Part shown: positions 1 to 10,059 of the stretch, piece after piece
Layout: each line of letters begins with the position of its first letter
Position numbering within the stretch: position 1 is the stretch's first letter
From: Oscillospiraceae bacterium
Lineage (GTDB): Bacteria > Bacillota > Clostridia > Oscillospirales > Oscillospiraceae
Assembly (NCBI GenBank): GCA_017624715.1
Contig: JAGAMN010000043.1
Span: 1-64,000, forward strand
Reading direction: 5' to 3'
Length of the DNA stretch: 64,000 nucleotides
Translations under genes and position numbers: made by a program
The notes under the pieces: model-generated
Told to the model about the DNA's origin: nothing
What the model saw: only the letters and a program-made list of their open reading frames with translations
Database searches by the model: none

Positions 1-98
1 AGTGCGGCATCGGCGATACCGTTGAGGTCATGGAGACCCGTCCCCTGTCCAAGGATAAGCGCTGGAGACTGGTCAACATCATTGAAAAGGCTAAGTAA
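1..98 (+). CDS. rpsQ: 30S ribosomal protein S17, C-terminal part
   Basis: The first 98 bases read in one frame into the last 31 residues of S17, including the run [15 protein letters not shown] and the end IIEKAK. This is the usual C-terminus of the bacterial protein, which binds 16S rRNA. The gene is cut by the window edge. It lies 15 nt before rplN, as in the standard spc operon, so the identity is also supported by position. Confidence 0.93.
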   Translation, partial: CGIGDTVEVMETRPLSKDKRWRLVNIIEKAK

Positions 99-113
99 GG
101 AGGTCGGCGAGCT

Positions 114-482
114 ATGATTCAGATGGAAAGCTACCTGAAGGTTGCCGACAATACCGGCGCCAAGGAAATTCACTGCATCCGCGTTCTGGGCGGCTCCCGC
201 CGGAAGTACGGCAACATCGGCGATGTGATCGTTGCTTCCGTTCGTAAGGCTGCTCCCGGCGGTACCGTGAAGAAGGGCGATGTGGTCAAGGCTGTCATCG
301 TCCGCACCAAGCGGGGCGTCCGCCGTGAGAACGGTATCTATGTCCGCTTTGATGAGAACGCTGCCGTTATCATCAAGGAAGACAAGAACCCCAAGGGCAC
401 CCGTATCTTTGGACCCGTTGCTCGTGAGCTGCGTGACAAGGACTTCATGAAGATCCTGTCCCTGGCTCCCGAGGTCATCTAA
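114..482 (+). CDS. rplN: 50S ribosomal protein L14
   Basis: This 122-residue protein is the full usual length of L14 and carries the family opening [15 protein letters not shown] and the core [12 protein letters not shown]14 binds 23S rRNA and forms an intersubunit bridge with the 30S subunit. The start follows an AGGAGG-type ribosome binding site. It sits between rpsQ and rplX in the canonical spc operon order. Confidence 0.98.
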   Translation: MIQMESYLKVADNTGAKEIHCIRVLGGSRRKYGNIGDVIVASVRKAAPGGTVKKGDVVKAVIVRTKRGVRRENGIYVRFDENAAVIIKEDKNPKGTRIFGPVARELRDKDFMKILSLAPEVI

Positions 483-497
483 TGGAGGACCCGAGGA

Positions 498-803
498 ATG
501 AACATTAAGAAGAATGATACCGTTATCGTCCTGTCCGGTAAGGACAAGGGCGTCAAGGGCAAGGTCCTGGTGGCCATGCCTGCTGAAAACAAGGTCATCG
601 TGGAGAAGGTCAACGTTGCTACCTGCCACACCAAGCCCCGTAAGCAGGGCGACGTGGGCGGCATCGTCAAGCGTGAGACCCCTATCCGTGCCTGCAAGGT
701 CGCACTGTTCTGCGACAAGTGCGGCAAGGGTGTCCGTGTCGGCTACAAGGTCGCCGACGGCAAGAAGACCCGTATCTGCCGCAAGTGCGGCGCCGAAATC
801 TAA
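498..803 (+). CDS. rplX: 50S ribosomal protein L24
   Basis: A 101-residue L24 with the N-terminal KOW motif (residues 6-23, DTVIVLSGKDKGVKGKV). L24 starts assembly of the large subunit on 23S rRNA. The C-terminal part holds two CxxC pairs (C72/C75 and C94/C97), consistent with the zinc-ribbon form of L24 seen in many Firmicutes. It lies 15 nt after rplN and 18 nt before rplE. Confidence 0.97.
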   Translation: MNIKKNDTVIVLSGKDKGVKGKVLVAMPAENKVIVEKVNVATCHTKPRKQGDVGGIVKRETPIRACKVALFCDKCGKGVRVGYKVADGKKTRICRKCGAEI

Positions 804-821
804 CACAGGATGAGTTAAATC

Positions 822-1364
822 ATGGCTAACAGAATGAAAGAACAGTATGTTAACGAGATCGCTCCTGCCCTGAACAAGAAGTTCGGCTACAAGAGCGTTA
901 TGCAGATCCCCAAGCTGGACAAGGTCATCGTCAACGTTGCTTGCGGCGAAAGCAAGAACAACGCCAAGGAGATCGAGGCCATCTGCAAGGATATCGCAGC
1001 GATCACCGGCCAGAAGCCCGTGACCTGCAAGGCCCGCAAGTCTGTCGCTAACTTCAAGCTCCGTGAGGGCGAAACCGTTGGCGTCAAGGTCACCCTGCGC
1101 GGCGACAAGATGTATGAGTTCCTGGATCGTCTGTTCAGCGTGGCTCTGCCCCGCGTTCGTGACTTCCGTGGTATCAACCCCAACTCCTTTGACGGCCGCG
1201 GCAACTATGCCATGGGCCTGAAGGAGCAGCTGATCTTCCCTGAGATCGAGTACGACAAGGTGGACAAGATCCGTGGTATGGACATCTGCATCTGCACCAC
1301 CGCTACCACCGACGAGGAAGCCAAAGAGCTGCTGACGCTCCTGGGCGCCCCCTTCACCGCTTGA
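822..1364 (+). CDS. rplE: 50S ribosomal protein L5
   Basis: This 180-residue protein matches L5 in length and in motifs such as [12 protein letters not shown], the ITGQKPV block and the [17 protein letters not shown] region. L5 binds 5S rRNA in the central protuberance. The ribosome binding site upstream is weak (AGGATG), which may mean coupling to rplX, 18 nt before it. Confidence 0.98.
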   Translation: MANRMKEQYVNEIAPALNKKFGYKSVMQIPKLDKVIVNVACGESKNNAKEIEAICKDIAAITGQKPVTCKARKSVANFKLREGETVGVKVTLRGDKMYEFLDRLFSVALPRVRDFRGINPNSFDGRGNYAMGLKEQLIFPEIEYDKVDKIRGMDICICTTATTDEEAKELLTLLGAPFTA

Positions 1365-1379
1365 TTAGGAGGATAGAAA

Positions 1380-1565
1380 ATGGCTAAGAAGTCTATGATC
1401 CTGAAGCAGCAGGCTGAGCCCAAGTTCTCCAGCCGCCGCTACAATCGCTGCAAGATCTGCGGCAGACCCCACGCCTACCTGCGCAACTACGGCATCTGCC
1501 GTATCTGCTTCCGTGAGCTGGCTTATAAGGGCCAGATCCCCGGTGTGCGCAAGGCCAGCTGGTAA
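1380..1565 (+). CDS. rpsN: 30S ribosomal protein S14, zinc-binding type Z
   Basis: The 61-residue length and the four cysteines C24, C27, C40 and C43 identify the short zinc-binding S14 (type Z) rather than the long zinc-free paralogue. It sits in the 3' major domain of the 30S head. An AGGAGG site precedes the ATG. It is followed by an unusually long 127-nt gap before rpsH. Confidence 0.98.
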   Translation: MAKKSMILKQQAEPKFSSRRYNRCKICGRPHAYLRNYGICRICFRELAYKGQIPGVRKASW

Positions 1566-1598
1566 GTCACAATAAATTGTAACAAAGATTCGAAGAGT

Positions 1599-1637
1599 CC
1601 CGGGAAGATGGCCCCATGCGTGGGGCGCATTCCCCGG
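1599..1637 (+). other. Structured spacer between rpsN and rpsH
   Basis: Most neighbouring gaps in this operon are 0-20 nt, but this one is 127 nt and contains a nested hairpin. The inner stem is GCCCCA/TGGGGC (1611-1616 with 1621-1626, loop TGCG). An outer CCGGG.../...CCCGG arm flanks it. No T-run follows, so it is not an ordinary terminator. It could be a processing site or a regulatory leader for rpsH; its function is unknown. Confidence 0.5.
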
Positions 1638-1692
1638 ATACCTTCGGGTCTCAACGGGTAACACCGTAACTTCATTAAGGAGGATAAACAAA

Positions 1693-2091
1693 ATGCAAAT
1701 CACCGATCCCGTAGCAGATATGCTGACCCGTATCCGGAATGCCAACTCTGCTAAGCACGACACTGTGGACGTCCCTGCTTCCAACCTGAAGAAGGCCATT
1801 GCTCAGATCCTGCTGGACGAGGGCTACATCAAGTCCTTCGAGGTTGTTGACAACGGCAATCAGGGCGTCATCCGCATCACCCTGAAGTATCTGGCTAAAA
1901 AGGCACCCGTGCTGTCTGGCCTGAAGCGTGTTTCCAAGCCCGGTCTGCGTATCTACGCCGGCGCTGAGGAGCTGCCCCGCGTCCTGAAGGGCCTGGGCAT
2001 CGCCATCGTTTCCACTTCCAAGGGCGTTATGACCGACAAGAAGGCCCGCGAGCTGCATATCGGCGGCGAAGTTCTGGCCTTCGTGTGGTAA
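1693..2091 (+). CDS. rpsH: 30S ribosomal protein S8
   Basis: A 132-residue S8 with the typical start [14 protein letters not shown] and C-terminal [12 protein letters not shown]...[10 protein letters not shown]8 binds helix 21 of 16S rRNA and, in E. coli, represses the spc operon. An AAGGAGG site precedes the ATG. The structured 127-nt spacer lies just upstream. Confidence 0.98.
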   Translation: MQITDPVADMLTRIRNANSAKHDTVDVPASNLKKAIAQILLDEGYIKSFEVVDNGNQGVIRITLKYLAKKAPVLSGLKRVSKPGLRIYAGAEELPRVLKGLGIAIVSTSKGVMTDKKARELHIGGEVLAFVW

Positions 2092-2104
2092 GGAGGGTTA
2101 CGGA

Positions 2105-2650
2105 ATGTCTAGAATTGGTAAGAAGCCGGTTATGATTCCGGCAAATGTCACTGTCAATGTTGCTGAAGGCAATGTTGTCACCGTGAAGGGCCCTCTGGGC
2201 GAACTGACCTACACCTTCCACGCTGATATGATCTTCAATATTGAGGGCAATGTCCTGACCGTTTCTCGTCCTAGCGACGAGGCTCAGCACAGAGCGCTGC
2301 ACGGTCTGACTCGTACTCTGGTCAACAATATGGTTGAGGGCGTCAGCAAGGGTTACTCCAAGACTCTGGATGTCAACGGCGTTGGTTACCGTTGCGAGAA
2401 GAAGGGCACCCAGCTGGTCATGCGTTTGGGCTTCTCCCACGAAGTGTTCGTGAACGAGATCCCTGGCATCACCATCGAAGTTCCCACCCCCAACCAGATC
2501 ATCATCAAGGGCATCGACAAGCAGGTCGTCGGCCAGTTTGCCGCTGAAGTCCGTGGTAAGCGTCCCCCCGAGCCTTACAAGGGCAAGGGTATCAAGTACT
2601 CCACCGAAGTCATCCGCCGCAAGGTTGGTAAGACCGGTGGTAAGAAGTAA
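2105..2650 (+). CDS. rplF: 50S ribosomal protein L6
   Basis: The 181-residue protein starts [11 protein letters not shown] and ends with the conserved [16 protein letters not shown] block, both diagnostic of L6. L6 lies near the factor-binding site of the 50S subunit. It follows rpsH by 13 nt with an AAGGAGG site. Confidence 0.98.
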   Translation: MSRIGKKPVMIPANVTVNVAEGNVVTVKGPLGELTYTFHADMIFNIEGNVLTVSRPSDEAQHRALHGLTRTLVNNMVEGVSKGYSKTLDVNGVGYRCEKKGTQLVMRLGFSHEVFVNEIPGITIEVPTPNQIIIKGIDKQVVGQFAAEVRGKRPPEPYKGKGIKYSTEVIRRKVGKTGGKK

Positions 2651-2665
2651 TGGAGGTGTGCCGAA

Positions 2666-3025
2666 ATGGTCAGCAAGGTTAATAAGAATGCAAAGCGCCT
2701 GCACCGTCATGTTCGTGTGCGTGGCAAGATCTCCGGCACCACTGAGCGTCCCCGTCTGAATGTGTTCCGTTCCAATGCGAACATCTATGCTCAGATCATC
2801 GACGACGTCAACGGCGTAACTCTGGTTTCCGCCAATACGCTGGAGAAGGAATTTGAGGGCGCTACCGGCAACGTTGAGGCTGCCAAGAAGGTTGGCGCTG
2901 TCCTGGCAGAGCGTGCCAAGGCAAAGGGCATCGAAGAGGTCGTTTTCGACCGCGGCGGCTATGTTTACCACGGCCGTGTCGCTGCTCTGGCCGAGGGTGC
3001 TCGTGAAGCCGGCCTCAAGTTCTAA
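2666..3025 (+). CDS. rplR: 50S ribosomal protein L18
   Basis: This 119-residue protein has the L18 signatures [22 protein letters not shown] and [26 protein letters not shown]. It binds 5S rRNA together with L5. It stands between rplF and rpsE, as expected in this operon. Confidence 0.98.
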   Translation: MVSKVNKNAKRLHRHVRVRGKISGTTERPRLNVFRSNANIYAQIIDDVNGVTLVSANTLEKEFEGATGNVEAAKKVGAVLAERAKAKGIEEVVFDRGGYVYHGRVAALAEGAREAGLKF

Positions 3026-3044
3026 GTGTTAGGAGGAATAAGAA

Positions 3045-3551
3045 ATGGCTTATAATAAGACTCCTGTCAATGAAGCTCCTGAGCTCATTGAGAAGGTCGT
3101 TTACCTGAACCGCGTCTCCAAGACCGTTAAGGGCGGCCGCGTCATGAAGTTCTCCGCTCTGGTTGTCGTTGGTGACGGCAAGGGCACTGTGGGCTATGGC
3201 CTGGGCAAGGCTGCCGAAGTTTCCGAGGCTATTCTGAAGGGCATCGCTGATGCCAAGAAGAACATGGTCAAGGTTTCCCTGGCTGGCAACACCATTCCCC
3301 ACGATGTGATCGGCATCTTCGGTGCCGGCACCGTTCTGCTGAAGCCCGCTCCCGAAGGTACCGGCGTTATCGCCGGCGGCGCTGTCCGTGCCGTTATGGA
3401 AGCTGTCGGTATCAAGAACATCTGCGCTAAGTGCCTGCGTTCCAACAACCCTCAGAACGTTGTTAAGGCCACCATGGCTGGCCTGACTTCTCTGCGTTCT
3501 CCTGAGCAGGTTGCTGCTGTCCGTGGCAAGAGCGTAGAGGAAATCATCTAA
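3045..3551 (+). CDS. rpsE: 30S ribosomal protein S5
   Basis: A 168-residue S5 with the double-stranded-RNA-binding N-terminal domain ([31 protein letters not shown]) and a C-terminal S5 domain ([17 protein letters not shown]). It contributes to decoding accuracy. An AGGAGG site precedes the ATG. Confidence 0.98.
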   Translation: MAYNKTPVNEAPELIEKVVYLNRVSKTVKGGRVMKFSALVVVGDGKGTVGYGLGKAAEVSEAILKGIADAKKNMVKVSLAGNTIPHDVIGIFGAGTVLLKPAPEGTGVIAGGAVRAVMEAVGIKNICAKCLRSNNPQNVVKATMAGLTSLRSPEQVAAVRGKSVEEII

Positions 3552-3568
3552 CAAGGAGGGCAATTAAC

Positions 3569-3751
3569 ATGGCAAACCTGAAAATTACGCTTGTTAAGAG
3601 CCTGAACGGCCGTCTGGAAAAGCACATCGCTACTGCTGAGAGCTTGGGTCTGCGCAAGATCGGCCAGACCACTATCCAGCCGGACAACACCCAGACTCGC
3701 GGTAAGATCGCCAAGATCGGCTATCTGCTGCAGGTCACTGAAGTAGAATAA
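3569..3751 (+). CDS. rpmD: 50S ribosomal protein L30
   Basis: A 60-residue protein with the L30 pattern [11 protein letters not shown] followed by LGLRKIGQT and a C-terminal KIGYLLQV. The length is normal for bacterial L30. It sits 17 nt after rpsE and 14 nt before rplO, each with its own AGGAGG-like site. Confidence 0.97.
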   Translation: MANLKITLVKSLNGRLEKHIATAESLGLRKIGQTTIQPDNTQTRGKIAKIGYLLQVTEVE

Positions 3752-3765
3752 GGAGGAGACAAGAT

Positions 3766-4206
3766 ATGAATCTGCATGAACTCTCTCCTGTCGCGGGTTC
3801 CACCCAGGTAGGTAAGCGGAAGGGTCGCGGTCACGGTTCCGGCAACGGCAAGACCGGTGGTCGTGGTCACAAGGGTCAGAAGGCCCGTTCCGGCGGCAAG
3901 GTCCGCGTTGGTTTCGAAGGCGGCCAGATGCCTCTGGTTCGCCGCGTTCCCAAGCGTGGCTTCAACAACATCTTCGCAAAGCCCCTGACTGCAATCAACG
4001 TTGCTGCTCTGAACTGCTTTGAGGATGGCGCTGTGGTCGATGCTGCCGCTCTGATCGAGAAGGGCATCCTGTCCGATTGCCCCTATGGTCTGAAGGTTCT
4101 GTCCAACGGAACTGTCACTAAGAAACTCACCGTTAAGGCAGCGGCTTTCTCTGAGTCTGCAAAGGAAAAAATCGAGCAGGCAGGCGGAAAGACCGAGGTG
4201 GTTTAA
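3766..4206 (+). CDS. rplO: 50S ribosomal protein L15
   Basis: The 146-residue protein begins MNLHELSP and contains the glycine/arginine-rich [22 protein letters not shown] segment in its N-terminal half, typical of L15. Its stop codon directly abuts the secY start. This suggests tight coupling between the two. Confidence 0.98.
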   Translation: MNLHELSPVAGSTQVGKRKGRGHGSGNGKTGGRGHKGQKARSGGKVRVGFEGGQMPLVRRVPKRGFNNIFAKPLTAINVAALNCFEDGAVVDAAALIEKGILSDCPYGLKVLSNGTVTKKLTVKAAAFSESAKEKIEQAGGKTEVV

Positions 4207-5481
4207 GTGTTTAAGACACTCAAAAACGCATGGGCTATTGCTGATCTGCGTAAAAAGCTGATCTTCACCGCTCTGATTATGCTGTTGTTCCGTTTGGGCA
4301 GCGTCGTTCCTGTTCCCTTCATCAATGTTGATGTTTTGTCCCAGTACTACAACTCTGTGTTGTCCAACACCATCCTGGGTCTGTACAACGCAATGTCCGG
4401 TTCCGCCTTCTCCCAGGCAACGGTACTGGCTCTGGGCATTCAGCCCTACATCAACTCTTCCATCATCATCCAGCTGCTGACCATTGCCATTCCCGCCCTG
4501 GAGCGGCTGAGCAAGGAAGGCGGCGAGGAAGGCAAGAAGAAGATCGAGCGGATCACACGGTTCACCACTGTGGGCCTGGGCCTGCTGATGGGTTGGGCAT
4601 ACTACATGATGCTCCTGAACTATCAGAAGAGTGGTTATCCCATCCTGCAGGACACTTCCGTCCTGCCCGCAATTGTCATCATCCTGGCTTTTGCCGCAGG
4701 CTCCACTGTGGTTATGTGGCTGGGTGAGCAGATCACCGAGCATGGTATCGGCAACGGCATTTCTATGATCCTGTTTGCTAACATCATCTCCCGTCTGCCT
4801 GAGATGACCGGCACCACCATCAACATGGGCTGGTGGGGCATCCTGGTCGCTGTTGGCGTCCTGGCACTGATCGTCCTGATCGTGTTCGTCAATGATGCCG
4901 AGCGCCGTATCCCCATTCAGTATGCTAAGCGCGTGGTTGGCCGTAAAGTCTACGGCGGTCAGAACACTGACCTGCCCATCAAGGTGAGCATGACCGGCGT
5001 TATGCCCATCATCTTTGCTCAGTCCATCGCTTCTCTGCCCGCTACCATTTGCGCCTTCATTCCTGGCGGCGTGAACAGCTGGGTTAACAAGAACCTGTTT
5101 GATTCCACCACTTGGGTCTACGCAGTTTGCTACTTCCTGCTGATCTTCTTCTTCGGCTGGTTCTATGCATCCATTCAGTACGATCCTGTGGAGATCTCCA
5201 ACAATCTGAAGAAGAACGGTGGCTTCATCCCCGGCTTCCGTCCCGGCAAGCCCACTGCTGACTTCATTAAGAAGGTCATCAACAAAATCGTGGTCTTCGG
5301 CTCCCTGTATCTGGGCGTTGTTGCTCTGCTGCCTATTATTGCAGGTAACGCATTCCCTAGTGTTAAGGAGCTGGCTATCGGCGGTACTTCCATCATCATC
5401 GTTGTCAGCGTTGCGCTGGAAACTGTGAAGGCTCTGGAAGCACAGATGCTGATGCGCCACTACAAGGGCTTCCTCGACTAA
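4207..5481 (+). CDS. secY: Preprotein translocase subunit SecY
   Basis: A 424-residue polytopic membrane protein and the central channel subunit of the Sec translocon. It has about ten hydrophobic segments, the plug region after TM1 and the GIGNGISMILFANI motif. The start is GTG, immediately after the rplO stop, with AGGTGG inside the rplO end acting as ribosome binding site. It is followed by adk, the standard Gram-positive order. Confidence 0.98.
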   Translation: MFKTLKNAWAIADLRKKLIFTALIMLLFRLGSVVPVPFINVDVLSQYYNSVLSNTILGLYNAMSGSAFSQATVLALGIQPYINSSIIIQLLTIAIPALERLSKEGGEEGKKKIERITRFTTVGLGLLMGWAYYMMLLNYQKSGYPILQDTSVLPAIVIILAFAAGSTVVMWLGEQITEHGIGNGISMILFANIISRLPEMTGTTINMGWWGILVAVGVLALIVLIVFVNDAERRIPIQYAKRVVGRKVYGGQNTDLPIKVSMTGVMPIIFAQSIASLPATICAFIPGGVNSWVNKNLFDSTTWVYAVCYFLLIFFFGWFYASIQYDPVEISNNLKKNGGFIPGFRPGKPTADFIKKVINKIVVFGSLYLGVVALLPIIAGNAFPSVKELAIGGTSIIIVVSVALETVKALEAQMLMRHYKGFLD

Positions 5482-5499
5482 TTTAGGAGGCATGGCAGG

Positions 5500-6138
5500 A
5501 TGAACCTAATCCTACTAGGCGCACCCGGCGCCGGTAAGGGGACACAAGCAGAGCTACTTAGCGAGAAGCTCTCCATCCCCGCCATTTCTACCGGGAATAT
5601 GCTCCGAGAGGCCATTGCCAACGGTAGTGCCTTGGGGCAGAAAGTAAAGAAACTCATGGACGAAGGTTGCCTCGTTCCCGACGATGTTGTGATCGACATC
5701 GTCGCGGAGCGGGTCTCCCGCCCGGATTGCAGCAACGGCTTTATTCTGGACGGCGTGCCCCGCACGCTGCCCCAGGCAGAAGCACTGCAGGAACGGGGGA
5801 TCCTGATCGACCATGTGATTTCCATTGAGATTGCCGATGCTGTGATCGAGGGCCGGATGACCGGCCGCCGGGTCTGCGGAAAATGCGGAGCCAGTTATCA
5901 CATCATCGCCAATCCTCCGAAGACCGATGGCGTTTGCGATCAGTGCGGCGAGCAGCTGACCATCCGCAAGGATGATGCTCCGGAGACGGTGCGTCACCGC
6001 TTGGGGGTGTATCACCAGCTGACCGAGGTGCTGAAGGACCACTATGCTGCCTGCGGCCAGCTTCGGCTGATCGACGGCAACAAGCCCATTGCAGATGTGA
6101 ATCGGGACATTATGGAGGCAATAGGGGCGCAAGTATGA
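5500..6138 (+). CDS. adk: Adenylate kinase (zinc LID type)
   Basis: This 212-residue enzyme interconverts ATP+AMP and 2 ADP. The P-loop GAPGAGKGT is at residues 7-15. The LID domain carries C126, C129, C146 and C149, the structural zinc site found in many Gram-positive adenylate kinases. Its stop overlaps the map start by 4 nt (ATGA), indicating translational coupling. Confidence 0.98.
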   Translation: MNLILLGAPGAGKGTQAELLSEKLSIPAISTGNMLREAIANGSALGQKVKKLMDEGCLVPDDVVIDIVAERVSRPDCSNGFILDGVPRTLPQAEALQERGILIDHVISIEIADAVIEGRMTGRRVCGKCGASYHIIANPPKTDGVCDQCGEQLTIRKDDAPETVRHRLGVYHQLTEVLKDHYAACGQLRLIDGNKPIADVNRDIMEAIGAQV

Positions 6139-6890
6139 TCGCAATCAAGAATGAAAAAGAACTGCAGTCCATGCGACAGGCCTGTAAGATTACCGCGGCA
6201 GCCCGTGCTTTGGCAGGGGAAATGGTAAGACCTGGCGTAACGACTAAGCAGATCGATGAGGCTGTTTACGATTATATTGTAAGCCAGGGCGCGAAACCGT
6301 CGTTCCTGAATTACAATGGCTTCCCTGCAAGCACTTGCATATCCGTCAACAATACGGTGATCCACGGAATTCCGGGCGGCTACGTCTTGAAAGAAGGGGA
6401 TATCGTATCTGTGGATGTGGGTGCGTACTACCAGGGATTCCACGGAGACTGCGCAGCTACCTTTGCCTGCGGTGCTATCAGCGCCGAAGCCCAAAAGCTG
6501 ATCGATGTTACGAAGCAGAGCTTCTTTGAGGGGATCCGCTTCGCGACCCGCGGACACCGTGTGTCCGATATCTCCCACGCCATCCAGACGTATGTGGAGT
6601 CTAACGGTTTTTCAGTTGTACGCGCTTTCGTAGGTCACGGCGTAGGCGCGCAGCTGCATGAGGAGCCGGAAGTGCCGAACTACGGCGCACCCGGCCGTGG
6701 ACCCAGATTAGTCCCCGGCATGACATTGGCCATCGAGCCTATGGTGAATACTGGCACATATGATGTCAGAATTCTCAAGGACGGATGGACGACCGTAACT
6801 GCCGATGGAAAACTCTCGGCCCATTATGAAAATACTGTACTCATCACCGACGGCGAGCCGGAAATACTCACCGTCACTGAAGGACTTTAA
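6135..6890 (+). CDS. map: Methionine aminopeptidase type I
   Basis: A 251-residue type I enzyme that removes N-terminal methionine from new proteins. The metal ligands are visible as D94, D105, H168, E201 and E232. There is no N-terminal SEC-C zinc extension. It overlaps adk by 4 nt and is followed 2 nt later by the KOW protein. Confidence 0.98.
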   Translation: MIAIKNEKELQSMRQACKITAAARALAGEMVRPGVTTKQIDEAVYDYIVSQGAKPSFLNYNGFPASTCISVNNTVIHGIPGGYVLKEGDIVSVDVGAYYQGFHGDCAATFACGAISAEAQKLIDVTKQSFFEGIRFATRGHRVSDISHAIQTYVESNGFSVVRAFVGHGVGAQLHEEPEVPNYGAPGRGPRLVPGMTLAIEPMVNTGTYDVRILKDGWTTVTADGKLSAHYENTVLITDGEPEILTVTEGL

Positions 6891-6892
6891 CT

Positions 6893-7201
6893 ATGGACCC
6901 AGAACGAATATCGGATTTTAACATTGCGGATGTGGTATTATCCACCGCCGGCCGGGATCAGGGCAAACTGTTCTACGTAGTTGGAACGGACCCGGTTTAC
7001 CTGATGCTGGCAAATGGAAAGGACCGAACACTGGATAAGCCCAAGCGTAAAAAGCGTAAGCACATACAAAAGGTCCTTCGCTCTGAGACCAGAGTCGCCG
7101 AGAAGTTACGTGAAGGCGACAAAGTGCTCAACAGCGAATTACGAGAAGATCTGGCCGAATTGAGCCAGAATATGCAAAGTCACAACCAGGGAGGTTTCTA
7201 A
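6893..7201 (+). CDS. KOW-domain RNA-binding protein (L14e-like)
   Basis: A 102-residue basic protein beginning [30 protein letters not shown], the pattern of the KOW-domain proteins found between map and infA in many Clostridia. A lysine/arginine patch (KPKRKKRKH) follows. An RNA-binding or ribosome-associated role is inferred from the family; no precise function is known. It abuts infA. Confidence 0.85.
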   Translation: MDPERISDFNIADVVLSTAGRDQGKLFYVVGTDPVYLMLANGKDRTLDKPKRKKRKHIQKVLRSETRVAEKLREGDKVLNSELREDLAELSQNMQSHNQGGF

Positions 7202-7202
7202 C

Positions 7203-7421
7203 TTGGCAAAAGACGACGTAATCGAGATTGAGGGCATCGTAACCGATGCACTGCCGAATGCAATGTTCAATGTTGACATTGGCAACGGACACACCATTCT
7301 GGCACACATTTCCGGCAAGCTCAGAATGAATTTCATCAAGATCTTGCCCGGTGACAAGGTAACCGTTCAAATGTCTCCTTATGATCTGACTCAGGGTCGG
7401 ATCACTTGGAGAAGCAAGTAA
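7203..7421 (+). CDS. infA: Translation initiation factor IF-1
   Basis: A 72-residue S1/OB-fold protein with the IF-1 motifs [27 protein letters not shown] and GRITWR. IF-1 binds the 30S A site during initiation. The start codon is TTG, chosen because it gives the standard N-terminus (MAKDDVIE) and has GGAGG just upstream. Confidence 0.97.
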   Translation: MAKDDVIEIEGIVTDALPNAMFNVDIGNGHTILAHISGKLRMNFIKILPGDKVTVQMSPYDLTQGRITWRSK

Positions 7422-7446
7422 AGACACTATATGGAGGTTAAACAGT

Positions 7447-7560
7447 ATGAAAGTAAGACCGTCCGTTAAACCCATGTGCGAAAAGTGTAAGATCATCAAG
7501 CGCAAGGGTCGCGTAATGGTAATTTGCGAAAACCCCAAACACAAGCAGAGACAAGGCTAA
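7447..7560 (+). CDS. rpmJ: 50S ribosomal protein L36
   Basis: A 37-residue gene. The product begins [16 protein letters not shown] and has the zinc ligands C11, C14, C27 and H32 of the zinc form of L36. A GGAGG site lies upstream of the ATG. It is located between infA and rpsM, the usual place. Confidence 0.97.
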   Translation: MKVRPSVKPMCEKCKIIKRKGRVMVICENPKHKQRQG

Positions 7561-7579
7561 TAGGAGGTGCTGAAAGAAT

Positions 7580-7948
7580 ATGGCACGTATTTCTGGTATT
7601 GATCTTCCCCGCGACAAGCGGATCGAAGTTGCACTGACTTATATTTACGGCATCGGCCCCGCCCGTGCCGCCAAGGTTTTGGAGACCACCGGTATTGATC
7701 CTGACATCCGTGTTAAGGATCTGACCGAGGAGCAGGAAGCTCAGCTGCGTGACACCATCGAGCATAACTATATCATCGAAGGTGACCTGCGCCGTGAGAC
7801 CGCTATGAACATCAAGCGCCTGAACGAGATCGGCTGCTACCGCGGCCTGCGTCATCGCCGTGGCCTGCCCGTTCATGGTCAGCGCACCAAGACCAACGCT
7901 CGTACTCGCAAGGGTCCCAAGAAGACCATTGCTAACAAGAAGAAGTAA
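7580..7948 (+). CDS. rpsM: 30S ribosomal protein S13
   Basis: The 122-residue protein starts [25 protein letters not shown] and contains the [21 protein letters not shown] block of S13. It lies at the top of the 30S head and contacts the P-site tRNA. It opens the alpha-operon part of the cluster. Confidence 0.98.
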   Translation: MARISGIDLPRDKRIEVALTYIYGIGPARAAKVLETTGIDPDIRVKDLTEEQEAQLRDTIEHNYIIEGDLRRETAMNIKRLNEIGCYRGLRHRRGLPVHGQRTKTNARTRKGPKKTIANKKK

Positions 7949-7962
7949 GGAGGGATATGTAA

Positions 7963-8364
7963 ATGGCTGCAAAAGCTGCTAAGAAGATTGTTAAGCGCCG
8001 TCGCGAGCGCAAGAACGTAGAAAAGGGTGCGGCACATATCCGTTCCTCTTTCAACAACACCATGGTTACCATCACTGACCTGGAAGGCAACGCCCTGAGT
8101 TGGGCTTCCTCCGGCGGTCTGGGCTTCCGTGGTTCCCGTAAGTCCACTCCCTTTGCTGCTCAGACTGCTGCCGAGACTGCTGCTAAGGCTGCTATCGACA
8201 ACTGCGGTCTGAAGTCCGTCGAGGTCTATGTTAAGGGCCCCGGTCAGGGACGTGAGGCTGCTATCCGTGCTCTGCAGTCCGCAGGCCTGGAAGTCGTTAT
8301 GATTAAGGACGTCACCCCCATTCCCCACAATGGCTGCCGTCCCCCCAAGAGACGTCGCGTCTAA
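7963..8364 (+). CDS. rpsK: 30S ribosomal protein S11
   Basis: A 133-residue S11 with the conserved [29 protein letters not shown] and C-terminal [18 protein letters not shown]. It forms part of the 30S platform. It follows rpsM by 14 nt with an AAGGAGG site. Confidence 0.98.
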   Translation: MAAKAAKKIVKRRRERKNVEKGAAHIRSSFNNTMVTITDLEGNALSWASSGGLGFRGSRKSTPFAAQTAAETAAKAAIDNCGLKSVEVYVKGPGQGREAAIRALQSAGLEVVMIKDVTPIPHNGCRPPKRRRV

Positions 8365-8388
8365 TTAGGAATAGGAGGAATTTGCGTT

Positions 8389-8985
8389 ATGGCTAAGAAT
8401 ATGCAGCCCGTGCTGAAGCGTTGCAGAACGCTGGGCGTTTCTCCTGCCGCAATGGGTTATTCTAAGACTTCCAACAAGAACCCCGGCGGTCAGAGAAGAG
8501 CTAAGAAGTCTGAGTATGCTACTCAGCTGACCGAGAAGCAGAAGGTCAAGTTTGTTTATGGTATCCAGGAAAAGCAGTTCCGGAATTACTACGAGAAGGC
8601 TGCTCGCGCTGAAGGCAACACCGGTGAAGTGCTGCTGAGCTATGTCGAGCGCCGTCTGGACAATGTTGTGTATCGTCTGGGCTTTGCCAACTCCCGCCGT
8701 CAGGCTCGTCAGCTGGTCAACCACGGTCACTTCACTGTCAATGGCAGCCGCGTGAACATCCCCAGCTACCTGATCAAGGTTGGCGATGTCATCGCTGTTT
8801 CCGAGAAGAGCAACTCCAACAACTTCTTTAAGAAGCTGCGGGAAGACGATGCTTTCGTTGCTGCTCCCAAGTGGCTGGATCGTGACAAGAATACCCTCCA
8901 GGGTAAGGTCGTTGCTATGCCCACTCAGGCTGATATCGACTTCGATATCGCAGTGCACCTGATCGTCGAGTTGTACTCCAAGTAA
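8389..8985 (+). CDS. rpsD: 30S ribosomal protein S4
   Basis: A 198-residue S4 with the S4 RNA-binding domain [28 protein letters not shown] (about residues 88-115). It nucleates 30S assembly. It lacks the N-terminal CxxC zinc cluster seen in some S4 proteins. It is followed by a 79-nt leader with a small hairpin before rpoA. Confidence 0.97.
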   Translation: MAKNMQPVLKRCRTLGVSPAAMGYSKTSNKNPGGQRRAKKSEYATQLTEKQKVKFVYGIQEKQFRNYYEKAARAEGNTGEVLLSYVERRLDNVVYRLGFANSRRQARQLVNHGHFTVNGSRVNIPSYLIKVGDVIAVSEKSNSNNFFKKLREDDAFVAAPKWLDRDKNTLQGKVVAMPTQADIDFDIAVHLIVELYSK

Positions 8986-9016
8986 TCGACCCCCTGTTTG
9001 TTCGTATTGTCAATTG

Positions 9017-9037
9017 TGGGGTGCATTCTACACCCCA
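9017..9037 (+). other. Hairpin in the rpsD-rpoA spacer
   Basis: TGGGGTG (9017-9023) pairs perfectly with CACCCCA (9031-9037) around a 7-nt loop. There is no T-tract. It lies 28 nt before the rpoA start in an otherwise tight operon, so it may adjust rpoA translation or mRNA processing. The function is inferred only. Confidence 0.45.
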
Positions 9038-9064
9038 TACTCTTGAGAAGGAGGGTTTATACTC

Positions 9065-10024
9065 ATGGTAGAAATTGAAAAGCCTCGCATCACCTGCCTG
9101 GACTCCGTGGAGGATGTTTCCTACGGCAAGTATGTGGTGGAGCCTCTGGAGAGAGGCTACGGCATGACTCTGGGCAACTCTTTGCGCCGGATCCTGCTGA
9201 GCAGCTTGCCCGGCTACGCTGCGACTTCTGTAAAGATCGCCGGCGTGCAGCATGAGTTCTCCACCATCCCCGGTGTTAAGGAAGATGTTACTGAGATCGT
9301 TCTGAATGTTAAGAGAATGATCGTCAAGCTCCACACCCAGGGCGTAAAGACCGTGTATATCGACGCAGTTGGCCCCTGTGAGGTTACTGCGGGCGATATC
9401 AAGGCCGACGGTGAGGTCGAGATCCTGAACCCCGAGCTGCACATCTGCACTCTGGGCGAAGATGCCACATTTAATATGGAGATCACCCTTTCCCAGGGCC
9501 GCGGCTATGTTTCCTCTGATCGGAACAAGACCGCTCAGACCGTGATCGGTGTGATTCCCATCGACTCCATCTATTCTCCTGTCAAAAAGGTGAATTACGC
9601 GGTGGAGCCCACCCGTGTCGGCGACAAGACCGACTTTGATAAGCTGACCCTTGAGGTCTGGACAGATTCCACCATCTCTGCAAAGGATGCTGTCTCTCTT
9701 GGCGCCAAGATCCTGTCTGATCACCTGACCGTGTTCACCAGCCTGTCCGATGCTGTCGGCAGCGGCTCCACTGTCGTTGAGAAGACTTCTGATCGCCCCG
9801 ACGCCAAGCTTGCCATGACCATCGATGAGCTGGATCTGTCTGTCCGGAGCTTCAACTGCCTGAAGCGCGCCAACATCAACACCGTTGCCGATCTGATTAG
9901 CAAGACCGACGAGGATATGATGAAGGTTCGTAACATGGGTAAGAAGTCCCTGGACGAGGTTCAGAAGAAGCTGGAAATGATGGGCTTGTCCCTGGCCAGC
10001 GCTGATTCTGGCAGCAGCAATTAA
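9065..10024 (+). CDS. rpoA: DNA-directed RNA polymerase alpha subunit
   Basis: A 319-residue alpha subunit with the N-terminal dimerisation/assembly domain ([20 protein letters not shown]) and the C-terminal DNA/activator-binding domain ([22 protein letters not shown]...[10 protein letters not shown]). The length is normal. An AAGGAGG site precedes the ATG. It is followed by rplQ, as usual. Confidence 0.98.
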   Translation: MVEIEKPRITCLDSVEDVSYGKYVVEPLERGYGMTLGNSLRRILLSSLPGYAATSVKIAGVQHEFSTIPGVKEDVTEIVLNVKRMIVKLHTQGVKTVYIDAVGPCEVTAGDIKADGEVEILNPELHICTLGEDATFNMEITLSQGRGYVSSDRNKTAQTVIGVIPIDSIYSPVKKVNYAVEPTRVGDKTDFDKLTLEVWTDSTISAKDAVSLGAKILSDHLTVFTSLSDAVGSGSTVVEKTSDRPDAKLAMTIDELDLSVRSFNCLKRANINTVADLISKTDEDMMKVRNMGKKSLDEVQKKLEMMGLSLASADSGSSN

Positions 10025-10059
10025 CTAAGTGTTAACCTTTCAAAAAGGAGGAAATGTTC

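Noticed and set aside
3721..5493. A 590-residue open frame on the minus strand opposite secY and rplO
   Set aside because: It is a mirror of the strongly biased codon use of the real plus-strand genes and has no recognisable protein features.
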